Shown here one piece after another: positions 13,384-24,896 of a stretch of 64,000 nucleotides of DNA. The stretch comes from Euphorbia lathyris. Its lineage: Eukaryota > Streptophyta > Magnoliopsida > Malpighiales > Euphorbiaceae. Within the stretch, counting starts at the first letter, position 1; every line of letters begins with the position of its first letter. Below the pieces are notes generated by a model, which ran no database searches, was not told where the DNA came from, and saw only the letters and a list, made by a program, of their open reading frames with translations. The stretch lies in contig NC_088911.1 of the NCBI RefSeq assembly GCF_963576675.1, positions 60,783,756-60,847,755 on the forward strand. Direction: 5' to 3'. The position numbers and the translations under genes are program-made.

Positions 13384-14236
13384 TCCTTACTAAGAAGAAG
13401 TCAATTTGGCTCGCATTACCGCCACTCCGATAAGTCACTAAGTGGGATGTTCTCTTCATAAACCATGTGTTCATGATACTCAAGTCATAGGCTGATGCGA
13501 ATTCCAAAATATCATTTCCTGCTTCATTCTTATCTCCAAAACCATACCCTCCATGAACACTCTCAAACCCATCTCGCCTAGAACCCACGTGTCCATTGAG
13601 ATCACCCCCTAGTACCATTTTTTCATCCCTAGGAACCTGTTGCACCACTTCCTCTAAGTCATCCCAAAAAGCCTGTCTTATAGACACATCTAATCCTATT
13701 TGTGGCGCATATGCACTAATGACATTCACAACCTCATCCCCTATCACTAGCTTAACACTCATAATTCTATCGCTCTTCCTAGACACCGCTACTACCTCAT
13801 CAATATACTCCCTATCAATAAGAATACCTACTCCATTTCTACCCTTATCCTTTCCTGAGTACCAAAGCTTATAACCCCAAGGAGCTATCTCTCTAGCCTT
13901 AGCTCCAACCCACTTGGTTTCTTGTAGGCATAATATATTTATTCTCCTCCTCTTCATAACATCTACAATTTCAGCTAATCTTCCTGTCAAAGAACCTATG
14001 TTCCATGTCCCAAAGCGTAACCTACTACCCTTACCCCTACCCCTACCATTACCGTGGACTAGCTTATTTACCCGCAACCCTTGCATATTTGACACCACCC
14101 CCGGGTCCTGGGGTGGCGCGCCGCTTCGGGGCGACGACCTAGCAACCCTTGCACATTTATCACTACACCCGGGTCTAGGAAGTGCAGCGCGTCGCTGAGT
14201 AGGGAACGCCCCAACGGTATTTATATTATGGTTCAT
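13337..14236 (-). CDS. RTE LINE endonuclease part (APE-type)
   Basis: A 299-codon frame. After a Pro/Arg-rich leader of about 75 residues comes an exonuclease-endonuclease-phosphatase fold with recognisable blocks: FGTWNIGSL (Asn), LCLQETKW (catalytic Glu), VISAYAPQ and GGDLNGHVG (Asp/Asn). It would nick target DNA to prime reverse transcription. The frame runs out at YIDCKGDPW, where the downstream ORF (to 11167) continues in another frame with an overlap of 47 bases. RTE elements normally have one continuous ORF, so an A-run indel near 13350 is the likely break. Confidence 0.88.
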   Translation of the reverse strand: MNHNINTVGAFPTQRRAALPRPGCSDKCARVARSSPRSGAPPQDPGVVSNMQGLRVNKLVHGNGRGRGKGSRLRFGTWNIGSLTGRLAEIVDVMKRRRINILCLQETKWVGAKAREIAPWGYKLWYSGKDKGRNGVGILIDREYIDEVVAVSRKSDRIMSVKLVIGDEVVNVISAYAPQIGLDVSIRQAFWDDLEEVVQQVPRDEKMVLGGDLNGHVGSRRDGFESVHGGYGFGDKNEAGNDILEFASAYDLSIMNTWFMKRTSHLVTYRSGGNASQIDFFLVRSAWRKSYIDCKGDPW

Positions 14237-14524
14237 GTCATAAGATGTGACTAAGTTTTACGCTGGCCGCCACAAACCTACCGCAACCCTCCTCCTTTGT
14301 CCGGGCTTGGGACCGGCTGTAAAGGCCACCAAGTGACCCTCACAGGCGGAGTTGTTTTATTTTCTAATATTAATCAAAAATAAGGAAAATTAACCGAAAG
14401 TAAGGAATTTATTTTTATTTTGTTATTTTATTAAAACACTCTATTTTTGTAATTAAACTTATTTATTTCTTCTAAAATTAAACCGTAAATCACGCTAAAA
14501 GATAGGGACGAAACGCCCCTATCA

Positions 14525-16300
14525 AACGTCCTCGGACTTTAAAGTTTTACTTGTCCTCAAGTAAAATAAATCGAAAGATAAGGGATTGAGATAATTGAGA
14601 AACAAACCGAAGGTTGGTTTTACCAAGTGCGTGATTTCAAAGTTACGGTTTTACACAAAGGTTTCGGTAAGTACCTACGCAAGCAATTGAGTACAAAAAC
14701 TTATTTGAGACCTCCATGATTAAGTTTAATAGGCGATATTAACGGGAGCCGATCATTTTTTTGAGAACTCGGTAGTACCTCACCAAGGAATTTCACTCTT
14801 ACGCTCAATTTTTGGTGGGTCGGTGTTTTAGCACTCTTCTTTGCACTTACTCGAGATCATGTTGAATTTGCATTTTCATCCGGGTTTTTCCTCCTAAAAT
14901 ATGGTTAGGCAATATTAAAAATGAACCCGGAGGGGGGTTGTAATGTGGGTGGCTTCTTTAGTGGTTAGTTTAAAGAAACTTGAGCTCAAAAATACCGTTT
15001 TGTGATTGCACCATATTTTTGTTTATTTCGGCCTTGACGAATTTTACAAAATATACTTCAAAATTGCTCGGGTAGAGGTTGAGAATGCCTTTTTATTTTT
15101 ATCGTATCCTTTGTTTTGATAGAGGCACAAAAACAATATTTTGAGAACTTATGGTGCTCATTTGCTAAGGCCGTGACTTATTTCGGGTAATTCGGGTGCA
15201 ACTTGGTTATGTCGGTATTTGGACAAGAGGAAAAAGGGTTAAATGTTAAAAGGATATTAACAAAAAAGTGGGTTAATAGGCTCGAAGGGGTTTCCTAATG
15301 TTTAATGAAAACGAGAAACATAAATTAAGAAAAATTAGCCTAAGTGGGTTCGGTTTATCATCTATTGCCTTTTTACCAAAAATAAGTGTACTTAACCCGG
15401 TATTGGATGCAAATTCTATGAGTCGAGTGAAGTCAAAGCTCTCGAAAAATTGTGAAAGAATTAGAGTTCTCGTACGAACTCTTTTAGGCTCAAAAATACC
15501 TCACAAAGATTCGGGTTTAAATTGTGTACTATCAAGTCTTCGCTAAATTCTCAACTATCCCATTTTTATTGCCTTTTTAAAGTTCATTATGGAGATGACA
15601 TGTGAGTTAGGACTCAATGCTTTTGTTTAGTACTAGCCTAAGCTTTTCATAAATTCCCTAACTTCAAAACCAAGACTAAAATCTCTTAATTGAATCATTC
15701 CTTTATGTTCCGACGCTTTTATTTTGACGACAAATAACAGAACTTTAGTTAATTTCCGAAGGAGGGATAGTGTGTCGGGAAAATTTAAAAGAGTCAATAA
15801 ATTAGTTTAATTATTTTGTTGTTATTAAATTTTTATTTTTGTTTTTGATAGTGCAAACCAAACTAAGAGTGCAGGGTTGCACGTCCCTCCGCGTTATTTA
15901 AAATGACGCCTATTCCAAGGGCGTCGCAAAAAGAAAACAAAACAAAAACAAAAATAAAGAATGACAAAATAGGACTCTTAGAGTTTAGGTCCTACGCGAG
16001 GCGTGCCCAAGGGGGCGCCCCGCGTAGGAGGTGCATGTCGAGCTGTTTTTGGCCAGAAACTCAAATACGCGAGGCTCACGAAGAGGGGCGCCTCGCTTGT
16101 TTCTATCTCTGAGCCATTTATACAAGAAAAACGGTGGACACGCGGGGCGTAAAAATGGAGTACGCCCCGCGCGGCTTATTTTCTTTTGGAAAAAGTGGGA
16201 TTTGTTTTTCTTTTGATTTTTTTTTATTTAAAAGAAATGACATGAGTCGGTAGGAAAACGAAATGCGGAAAATAAAAGCTGGGAAAGAAAAACTCCCTTA
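14525..16300 (-). other. Athila-1 3' region between coding remnant and 3' LTR
   Basis: No supported protein. On the minus strand it runs from the gag remnant through a motif cluster (15993-16175) to the polypurine tract next to the LTR (CGAGGACG at about 14528-14537). Sequence of the same order and clear similarity occurs at 31782-33240 (Athila-3) and 41220-42680 (Athila-2). A short open frame at 15298-15546 is shared in part by the copy at 32590-32889, but it is not consistently open, so I treat it as non-coding. Confidence 0.7.
15993..16175 (-). repeat. Athila-1 internal motif cluster (73-bp modules)
   Basis: Three pairs of the TACGCGGGGCGTA-type motif start at 15993/16014, 16066/16087 and 16139/16161. 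Within-pair spacing is 21, 21 and 22 bp, and the pairs are 73 bp apart. Spacer sequences differ between modules while the motifs are kept. Confidence 0.75.
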
Positions 16301-16367
16301 TTCGAGCTTGGGTTGCCTCCCAAGAAGCGCTACGTTATAGTCGGTGAGCTCGACTTAGCGTTTCCCA

Positions 16368-16892
16368 CTAGGTGTATGCTTCCATTCGCGTGAGAAATGC
16401 AAATTCTTGAATAAACAATTCGTACCTACAAAACAGATTGTTAGCTTCAAAGAAATTTAACAAAAACCAAAAACTATATTTACAGAAATTATTGAAGAGT
16501 TTCGTTTGCTCCCTTTTTGACTCCTTTGGTAGTTCAAAAAGAGTGAAATATTCCGAGGTAGAAGGAACCTTAAACTCTTCTAGCTTTGGATTTATTTCCA
16601 TGGGCCCGCACACAACCGGCTTATCGATTAGGATTTCCGGCTCTACATGACTTGGGGACTCCTTTTGAGAGGGCTCAATTAACTCGACCTCTACATGTTG
16701 ATCACCTGGATTGGTGTCTCGAATTGATTCGTCCGCGGTTGAATCGAGACGAGACGTCAATCTAGTGATTTGATTTCCCAAATCCCTGCAATATGCCTCA
16801 TTGTTAGATAATCTCACTTGAATATCTTTAAGCATAGAGATTACCACATAGAATTGCGAGGACGATTGTTGGTGCGAACATTCGTCACCCAT
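16368..16892 (-). pseudogene. Athila-1 gag remnant
   Basis: A 174-codon frame. Residues about 15-50 (LKDIQVRLSNNEAYCRDLGN) match the C-terminal gag stretch of Athila-3 (LLKEISSRLANNEAFCRDLE, at about 37740-37810). The capsid-like domain, zinc knuckle and all of pol are absent. The rest of the frame has no recognisable domain and is probably chance read-through into non-coding internal DNA. Its start lies 149 bp from the primer site. Confidence 0.65.
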
Positions 16893-17040
16893 GAGATCGT
16901 CCCACAGATGACAACTATAATACCATGGAAAAGATTATTAGTATGAAATAAAATAAATTATTCACAAAAAGAAAGTAATATGTACAAATGCTTAGACTAA
17001 CAATAAAACGTTTTTGTCTAATATTGCAAGAAATTATAAA

Positions 17041-17058
17041 TCCCCGGCAACGGCGCCA
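17041..17058 (-). other. Athila-1 primer-binding site (tRNA-Asp type)
   Basis: The minus strand reads TGGCGCCGTTGCCGGGGA, complementary to the 3' end of plant tRNA-Asp including CCA. It sits just inside the 5' LTR, which starts at 17065. Confidence 0.9.
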
Positions 17059-17064
17059 AAAACT

Positions 17065-18845
17065 TGATAGCGCGGCGCCTAGTGTGAGCTTTTCTTACGA
17101 CGATTAAATGTGTATTGCGGTGGATGTGCTATGAATATGGATGTGATCTTTTAAATGTTCTTTAACTCTACTAGACGCTACGACTACTTAGGGGAAAGTG
17201 TACCCCGTCGTATCAAGTAATAATCCGGTTAAGATCGGGTATCGAATCCACGGGATTTATAATTACAAGTATTAGACGACTCGGTTTCGTATGTTATTTA
17301 AGCGGTAATTACTTTGGGGTTAAGTAAGACACAACTACACACTATTCCTCACTATTGGCGACACAGATTTATGTAATGGAAAACTCCACGGAGTGATATG
17401 GGTGACGATAAGTTATAAATATAATATGCAATAACTCCGAATATATTCGGTTGACGATTTACTCTTGCAAAGACGACTACGTGTAGTTCGACCGACCCGT
17501 GAAATACTTAGACTACGTGGTTCCTAGTCAAGGCGTGTCTAATGCTGGGGACCAGAAACTAGGGCCCGTAAGTTCTGTGGCTTGTCAATTCCTACGGTTT
17601 CCGGTTTGTCACTTCCGGTAAGGCAACACCTATATGAGTCCCTAAAGATAGCCCGAATGGCGTCGGAAATCGCGTTCCCCTACACAATAGTCAATTATGA
17701 GTATCAAAACAAGCAATAAACATCAACACGTATATAGAAACGGAAATTGCAAATCATATATTATAAATATGGAAAGCGTAAATGCGGAGTACAACAAAGC
17801 CTAGTACATAGGAAGAGTGCAAGCTAGTTAGCAAGTGAAGAGGGAAGAATCGGCCCTCGGAACTAGCTAACCGGACTCAAGGCCATCTCTTAGGTCTTGG
17901 AGGTGGAACTCTCGAGCTTGGTGGACGAGGATGGAACGGAACTTTGACGAATGATGATCAAATGAACAAGCTCTCAAGGTGGTAGAGTTTTATTACATAA
18001 AAACTGAATCTAAAACTAAAACAACAAGAATTCTATCAAAAGAAGTAAAATGTAGCTATGTACAAGGTTCCAAGAGATCAATAGATAGAAGGTAGAAGGT
18101 AGAAGGTAGAAGGTGTAGAAGGTGTCTAAATGAGTGCTAGTCACTCTTATTTATACATCAAGCTAGGGGTAGAATTGTAACTTCACAAGGTACAAGTATG
18201 GAGCAACATTATTTGGTGCAGAAATCCCATGATACGCCCCGCGTAAGGTGATATACGCCCTGCGTAAGTGCCCATTCCGTCAGAAATCTCCTGCATGTGG
18301 ACCAATTCTATGTCTAATTGTCTCAAATATGCCCTGCGTAGCTGAAGTACGCCCCGCGTAAATGAGTCTCTGATCTTTTTACGTTGAAGAACTACCTTTT
18401 ACGCCCTGCGTAAATGGTGATACGCCCCGCGTATGGAGAGTTGACTCCGGGAGACAATGCAGTCTGACTTTCAGGATTAGGCCAATTATTTCTGACATGT
18501 GTCATATGCCCCGCGTATGCTGAGTCATTTCCACATGGTGCCTGAGGATAAGGCAATTATTTCTGACACCATGTTTTACGCCCCGCGTAAATGACGATGC
18601 GCCCCGCGTAAATAATAATATGCCCCGCGTATTTGAGTAGATTTTCACTCCTTCCTCGTACCTGAAATACAAATCTTGAGAGCCGAGTTAGCTTGACGTT
18701 TTATTTTCTAATATTAATCAAAAATAAGGAAAATTAACCGAAAGTAAGGAATTTATTTTTATTTTGATATTTTATTAAAACACTCTATTCTTCTAAAATT
18801 AAACCGTAAATCACATTAAAAAATAGGGATGAAACGCCCCTATCA
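17065..18845 (-). repeat. Athila-1 right LTR (5' LTR)
   Basis: Terminal TGATAG/CTATCA. It matches the left LTR over its length with scattered differences and a local (AGAAGGT)n expansion near 18090-18120. The minus-strand TATA box is at 18148-18155. The array of TACGCCCCGCGTA motifs lies upstream at about 18232-18640, with one extra motif copy (near 18596) compared with the left LTR. Confidence 0.92.
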
Positions 18846-18850
18846 CCATC

Positions 18851-19458
18851 CTTAATAACTAAAACATAGATTTGATCCTAATCTACCCATTTAGCATACT
18901 ATTGACAAACAATCATGGATAGAAATACTTCATTGATAAAACAATAAACTTATAGTCGCCATTTATGGCTGGCTAGGCCTGAAAAAAGGAACTACTCACT
19001 CATTTTCATGAGTGAACATTTTGTTCTAACTGAAATATTCCTTCCGACAAAAGTAAAAGTGCAGAGAATAAAAAGGTGGCTGAAAACGAGGTGCCGACCT
19101 TAAGCTACATGATAATGTATTTATATGCAACAAAATGAACCCTAAAATAAAGGGAAAAAGATCAACACCCTCCACTTGGCATAAGATGGATGTCGCCTTG
19201 CAATCCACGTTCTCTTCTCTCATTTGTCTTGCCTGACCCGCACGTTAATCCGTAACCCACTATTTTGATCCATTTCTGATGTTGTTTATGTTGTTATGTT
19301 CCTCATCCTAGCTGTTCAAGAGGAATCCTTCTTGAACTGTCATTTTTTGTTGTTCCCCCCAATTTTGGTTGAAAACTAGATCATTGAAGCTCTTTTCCAT
19401 GAACGTTTAGCCTCGTAATCTTGTCCATATTACTCGTATTAGACTCATCTACCACTAA
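18851..19458 (-). repeat. LTR-like repeat X, proximal part
   Basis: Continuation of 8998-9480 on the other side of Athila-1. On the minus strand it holds a TATA-like box (TATAAATACATTATC near 19117-19131) followed by an R/U5-like stretch. It matches 47055-47700 in opposite orientation. No protein was seen. Confidence 0.5.
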
Positions 19459-19920
19459 TGTTGAAACACAATTTCCATAAGTTTTTTACTACGACAAAAA
19501 TAATTAATAAGGAAACTAGATCCCCAAAAATATTTAATTTAAGAATTAAATTAAGTTTGATTTATGCTAATGAGTTTGTTGAATGATAATTATTACTTAA
19601 GCATTAAATTGAATACAAGGCAAAAAGGCCTTAGAAGAACAAAGGCCCAAAGCCTTACCTCTGGTCTGGAAATAGAAGCCCAAATTCCAAAAGTCTAGAA
19701 GCAAGAAGGAACAAGGCAGATGTTGACATGTAGTCACATTATGCCGTTCCTAAAATAACAAAAAGGACAAGCTACAGAAGTCATGTCCCCAACGACTCTC
19801 TTTTGATACCAGAAATAGAAAGATTACAGACTGCAAGTCTGCCATACCAGAAGATAGAAGAATGAGTGGCTCAAGAGATAGAAGACAATGCATTGTCAAT
19901 GGTAACCTTTTAGACTGTTG
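19459..19920 (+). repeat. SIRE-type LTR fragment
   Basis: Begins TGTTGAAACA, the start of the SIRE LTRs at 44386-45003 and 59789-61201 (both inverted). Similarity continues through the first part, including AAGGCCCAAAG-like text near 19643-19656. The end is lost where copia pol sequence begins. No TSD can be defined. Confidence 0.55.
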
Positions 19921-20315
19921 GCATTGAACTCAAAGCCTTGCTCGACAACAACACTTGGACCCTAGTACCTCATCCCAAAGACCATAATGTTATTATTTAT
20001 CGTTGGCTATTTCATATGAAAACCAATGTTGATGGCACCATCGAGCGTCATAAGGCTTGGCTTGTTGCACGTGGCTTCATTCAACAGTCCGGTCTTAAAT
20101 ACAGAGAAACATTCAACCCCATTGTCAAAGCTACAACATTTCGTATCATTTTTACTCTTGTTGCGGCTCATCGCTGGCACATTAACCGATTAGATGTTTC
20201 GAATGCCTTCCTACACAGGAATCTCACTGAAACAATCTATATAGAGCAACATCGGGGCTTTCGTGACCCGGATAAACCCAATCCTGTGTGCCTATTTAAA
20301 AAATCACTGTATGGT

Positions 20316-21712
20316 TGATAAGTCCAAAATATACCTAAACTTGCATGCATAAATATGTCAATTTCATGTAAAAAAATATATTAATTATATTATTTTGGAA
20401 AGATTTCATGTTGGTATTTGTTGTTTGTGTGCAAGGTGTTAATTATTTGGAAAAATCCAAATAGGAGCAAAAATAGAGTAGAATTGGGTGAGAAATCAAG
20501 CTTTAGTAAAAATCACATACGAGAATTAGAAATCACGTCTGAGAATTGAAACACATAAACAAAGGAGGAAAAGAAGAGTAGCGAATCACGACCGATATTC
20601 TTAAATCTCGACCGCAACACGCCCTAGGAACAGCCACGCGCGCCTTCCTTCCCTCTTCCCCTTGTCGCGTATGAGATTCTTGAATTTCTACAGGGACAAC
20701 AAGCTATTTAAGCACATTTCACATGTTTATTTCTCCAAACGACGCATCCTTTCATTCGGATAGAGGAAACCCTTCACCGACGGACACGTCTCTTCAGCGT
20801 ACCTCTTGGAGATTATAAATAGAGGAAGAATTCAGAGTTTTAAAGAGTTACATAAATTAATCAATTGTGATTAAAGTATAAATAGTTAAAGATACAAGAT
20901 ACAAATTTTATTGTTTACATTAGAGTTTACTCAAGTCGAGTTTATTCTTCGTAGATCGATCGAGAGGTGCTATTTCGAAGATTCAGCGAGAAGAACCAGG
21001 ATTGGGGGCGACCCACGGTCTGACAAACCTACGAAGTTGAGTTAAGGATTGAGAACCCGGAACTCATACCTAGTTAAATGTCATTCAAACTTCTTCTTCT
21101 CTATTAACTTGAGATGTTTATAATTGAAACTAATAAATATCTTTTAATTCAATTCCATCTTCACTGTTGTTTTATTTTAAGTTTGATCTAGCGATACTCT
21201 TTAAGTAATTCTAACGGGTGTTTTCATGCAAAAGTATTTATAAAGAGATTTTGGTATTTTCTCATGCAAACTTCGTTGAACACTTAAGCAAATTCAGATT
21301 TATATTTGGTCATTAGGATAGGTCGATTAATTGGTTATAAACACCGAATTTGATTAAGGTTTTCAGTCTTAAGCCGAGAGGAAAGATCGATTACAGTTTA
21401 ATTCCCTTAAATTGAGTAAATTGGTAATTTATTATATCTTTTCTAAACAAATCAAAGTTATAAGTTGTGTTTTTGCTTAGTATAAATTAACCTTGAAATA
21501 AGCTTTAATCTAAATATAATCTCTATAAATTGTGGTCATAACTATAACCAAAATTAGAATTAGAAACCAATTTAAACCATAAACGATTTTCTATTAACCT
21601 CGAGAAAACGAATTTAATCAGAACAGTAATTTTTATCATCAAATTTTCTCTGTGGGTTCGATATCTTTTATTACTACAAGCGAAACCGTGCACTTGCGGA
21701 ATTCGTCCAACA
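20316..21712 (+). mobile_element. Solo LTR (Athila/Tat-type Ty3), inserted in copia RT
   Basis: A 1397-bp sequence starts TGATAAGTCC and ends CGTCCAACA, flanked by the 5-bp duplication ATGGT (20311-20315 and 21713-21717). The end (GGTTCGATATC... CACTTGCGG) is typical of Athila/Tat-group LTRs. A TATA box is at 20814-20820 on the plus strand. No internal region remains, so it arose by LTR-LTR recombination. No palindromic array is visible upstream of the TATA box. Confidence 0.9.
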
Positions 21713-22055
21713 ATGGTCTTAAACAGGCTCCTCGGGAATGGTTCATATGGCTCAAGGAGTTCCTTCAGAGGATAGGTTTTCTAATGTCTTGCACTGATAA
21801 CTCTCTCTTCATTCGTCACACTCCCATAGCCAAACTCTTCATCTTTTGCTACGTTGATGACATTTTAATCACACGGACTAATCCATATCTCATTCACCAA
21901 ACAATCCAAGAAATTGATCGAGAGTTCCCTATTCGTAATCTTGGTCATGCCTCTTACTTTTTGGGCCTTGAGATTCTTTACACTACACATGACATTCATT
22001 TATCTCAAACAAAGTATGGTGGTGAAATTTTGAGCGAGTCAACATGAGTGATTGT

Positions 22056-23524
22056 TGATGCGCCCCCGGAGCTATCGCTCCAAAGGACTCACTAAGGGAT
22101 AAGTGTACCCCCATCGCTACCAAGTAATAATCTGGACAAGTCCAGGTATCGAATCCACAGGATTTATACCGCAAGTACTAAACTACTAGGCTTCTAATGT
22201 AATCTAGGCTATGGGGGGTTTGAGATTTAAGGTTTGTAAGTTAAACTACTCCTAATCAGATTGAGGCTACTCCTAATTAAGTTAAACCTACTCCTAAGTG
22301 ATCCTTAACAATGTAAATTAACCTGGAATGATATGGGGTGATACGATAATACCAATTTCAATCCTATTTTATCATTCAATTGTAAAACTAATCTAAGTCA
22401 CTTGTGCCTAAGGCGATTAACCCTACTTATCCTTATATGGTTCCTAGCGCGTGATTCCCTTGTAAGGATGAAACTAGCTCTAAGGCTCAGAAATTTGGGC
22501 TTAATCTTCCATGAGATTGTCAATCTTATATGCTCTGACTAGGTCAGATTCAGCTCGCAATATGTGCCAAGTTAATGTTTGGATTTATGAATGAGTTAAT
22601 CTAGAAAAGCAAAGCGTAATACTTAGAATAATAATAACAATAAACTGAACAAAATAAAACTTGAATTAATATTAAAGATGGAAAATATTGTCACGAAGAT
22701 ACAATTACCCTAGGATTCATAGAATGGATCAGAGGCAAACAGAATGTAAAAGAGAAAGAAATCCCTTTTAGGGAACCTGTCGACCAATGCAGACGTCTTC
22801 CTAGGACTTAAAGCATAGAGCCTTAAATAATCTTTGGGGAGCACGGAGATTGAATGTCCTTCAATGGCAAACGAAAGGAAGAGGAGGATTCTTCAAGGAT
22901 GGAGGCTAGGGTTTCTTTACAAAGTTAAGCGATCTCTAAAAATAAAGATACAAAGTCCTATTTATAGTTGTAGTTTCGTGCCTAAACCTAATCTGACTGG
23001 TTTCCCAATGCAAGTGGAGACATGGGACGCGAAACGTGAAGACGTGGGGCCGGGAATCAGTCAAAAGACTGATTCTTGCAGGCCAGCTCGTCGAGCTGGC
23101 CTATAAGGCCAGTTTAACGGGCTGGTAATGCCCAATTCACCGAGCGACTGCCGGGGGTCCTTGAAACGTGATGTCTGCCCAAAATTGATGCCATTTTAAC
23201 CTGCACACGCACATAAACTCCAAATGATGTTAGCCCAAAGGATAAATTAACCCACCAATTGTTAGATTTGAGTAAAAACTCCATTTGGTGGATCAATTAG
23301 CCAAAATAAATAGGTGATAGTTCACGTGTGTGCTATTTTGGCAATATTTTACCGGAAAACAATAAGAAAATGGCTAGAAACTACAAAAGTAAATAAAACA
23401 TATACTAAAACTAATAATCACGTGCACATGCATAAAAGTGCGAGAAATTCTCGCTTATTGAATGAAAACTAATCAAAACTATCCTAAGAACCGTACCTAA
23501 AGATAGGGTTTTCGACCCCTATCA
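22056..23524 (-). mobile_element. Solo LTR (Athila-like, second subfamily), inserted in copia RT
   Basis: A 1469-bp sequence starts TGATGCGCCCC and ends ACCCCTATCA, with a 5-bp duplication ATTGT (22051-22055 and 23525-23529). The 'AAGTGTACCCCC... GTATCGAATCCACAGG' block at 22100-22160 is shared with the Athila-1 to -3 LTRs. The minus-strand TATA box is at 22959-22968. Upstream of it lie three palindromes (23055-23124) unlike those of the other Athila LTRs. Confidence 0.9.
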
Positions 23525-24404
23525 ATTGTAAACCATGTTCCACCCTAATGGCTCAGACTTCGCCTCTTTCCAAGGATTATTGCACTCGTCTAACTTCGGG
23601 TGAAGATTACAAGAGCATCATTTGAGCACTTCAATACCTTACATTAACATCATCTAATATTGCCTTCAATGTTAACAAACTTTGTCAATTTTTGCATTGT
23701 CCCACGGATGAACACTAGAAGGCTGTCAAACGTGTTCGTCGGTATATTCATGGCACTCAGGATCAAGGTATACTCTTTTCTACCAACTCGATCTGTATGA
23801 TTCATTTTTATTCAAATAGTGTTTGGGGCAGATGTCTAGACGATCGCCGCTCCACGGGTGCTTTCCTACCTTGGTAACAGTCTTATATCTTGGCATACTC
23901 GGAAACAACCAACGATTGTCCGATCCTCTACTGAGAGTGAATACAAAGCAGTTACTAATGCCACATCATAACTTCTCTGGATTCAATCTCTACTTCAAGA
24001 ACTCTAGTTTCCCATACCACATCTGGTTCAACTATAGCATGACAATGTTGGCGTTTATATCTCACGGTTAATCTGGTCTTTCATGCACGTACAAAAACAT
24101 ATTGAGTTGGACTATCACTTTGTGCACGAACATGTCGCCAATGGCTTTCTCTTAGTTCATTTCATTCCCACTGATGACCAAGTTGTTGGTGTCCTCACTA
24201 AACATTATCGAACTCTAGGTTCACTACTCTTCGTCAGCGACTTTATATACGATCTCGATATCGACTTGAGGGAGGCTATTAAAGTATATAACCCTCTCTG
24301 TCAAATAGACTCCATTTTTTACACAACGTCTTCTCTCACTATCATGTAAATCTCTTATCACGTTTTGCATCATTAGAGTTGCACTAGGTTTACTCTTCTC
24401 TTAG

Positions 24405-24896
24405 GTCCCATTTGGTAAGATGTAATGACATTTGTAATGGAATGACCATTATATTGAAAGCCTATTATCATGTTTGGTTGCACATTATAATTTTGTTGTA
24501 ATGGAATGAGAAATCCATGAGTTAAATCTTGTTCAACGAATCTTGTAATCCTCATTACATAAAAAAAAATGACTTGAATTTTCATTATATCCAAAACATC
24601 CAATCATAGTTCATACTTTCAAAACCCCATCTAACCTCCCATTTATCAAATCTCACATCTCAATCTAACCTCTCATTCTTGTCAAAAATGCAAAAAGTAG
24701 AAAAACATTTAATCTAATTTTATATTTGATTTTGACTCGACTTTTTGCATTTTTCATGTTTCTCACAGTTTTATTTTTTTTATTGATTTTAATTATGTAA
24801 ATAAAATTTTATGATTACATTTAATTAGAAAAACATAAGTATTGTAATGGTAATTACATTCCATCATTTTCTTTTTTATTTATCAACCAAACATGG
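24405..24896. mobile_element. MITE-like element with TTTGGT ends
   Basis: AT-rich and non-coding. The left end CCATTTGGTAAGATG is mirrored by the right end (minus strand CCATGTTTGGTTGAT). The body repeats words such as TGTAATGGAATG. A related copy lies at about 45575-46895. The target duplication is not clear, so boundaries are approximate. Confidence 0.5.

Larger units (their letters stand above)
11086..14353 (-). mobile_element. RTE-clade LINE inserted in Athila-1 LTR
   Basis: A full-length 3268-bp insertion is flanked by a perfect 15-bp target duplication, GTTTTATTTTCTAAT (11071-11085 and 14354-14368). The uninterrupted site is visible in the right LTR at about 18693-18712. On the minus strand the element ends in a (TTG)n-type tail right after GGGACTAAGGCTTTG, the usual 3' end of plant RTE LINEs. 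It encodes an apurinic-like endonuclease and a reverse transcriptase, separated by one frameshift. A short GC-rich leader lies at 14237-14353. Confidence 0.94.
9481..14524 (-). repeat. Athila-1 left LTR (3' LTR), interrupted by RTE LINE
   Basis: About 1.76 kb of LTR once the LINE and its extra 15-bp duplication are taken out. On the minus strand the TATA box is at 10542-10549. The array of TACGCCCCGCGTA-type motifs lies upstream at 10627-11005. Motif starts are 10627/10648, 10722/10742, 10794/10815, 10899 and 10971/10992. Confidence 0.9.
9481..18845 (-). mobile_element. Athila-1, internally deleted Ty3/Athila element
   Basis: The termini are TGATAG...CTATCA and the 5-bp target duplication is CCATC (9476-9480 and 18846-18850). 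The left LTR (3' LTR for this minus-strand element) is 9481-14524, enlarged by an RTE LINE. The right (5') LTR is 17065-18845. A primer site lies just inside the right LTR (17041-17058). Only a 174-codon gag remnant remains, and all of protease, RT and integrase is missing, so the copy cannot move without help. The 3' region 14525-16300 is kept and is shared with Athila-2 and Athila-3. Confidence 0.92.
19921..24350 (+). pseudogene. Ty1/copia pol remnant: reverse transcriptase and RNase H, split by two solo LTRs
   Basis: Three blocks join when the two solo LTRs are removed. 19921-20315 encodes the first half of RT (LDNNTWTLVP, WLFHMKTNVDGTIERHKAWL, LDVSNAFLH). 21713-22050 gives the second half with the catalytic YVDD box. 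23525-24290 gives the RT end and RNase H (LGNSLISWHTRKQ, STESEYKAV, IELDYHFV). Stops and small frameshifts occur, especially after 23580. Gag, protease and integrase are absent. The style resembles the Ale/Retrofit group, but that is not firm. A second copy of the RNase H end lies at 45004-45560. Confidence 0.85.

Noticed and set aside
15298..15546. Small conserved protein in the Athila 3' region (also 32590-32889)
   Set aside because: The start and end are not shared and the third copy (near 41700) is not open in the same way. Conserved non-coding DNA fits better.
17041..17058. tRNA-Asp gene fragment (also 39205-39222)
   Set aside because: Only the 3' 18 bases match, next to LTRs, so these are primer-binding sites; no cloverleaf can be formed.
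20316..21712. Palindrome array upstream of this solo LTR's TATA box
   Set aside because: I looked for one, as in the other LTR families, and found only scattered short words, so this family is a counter-example to a universal rule.
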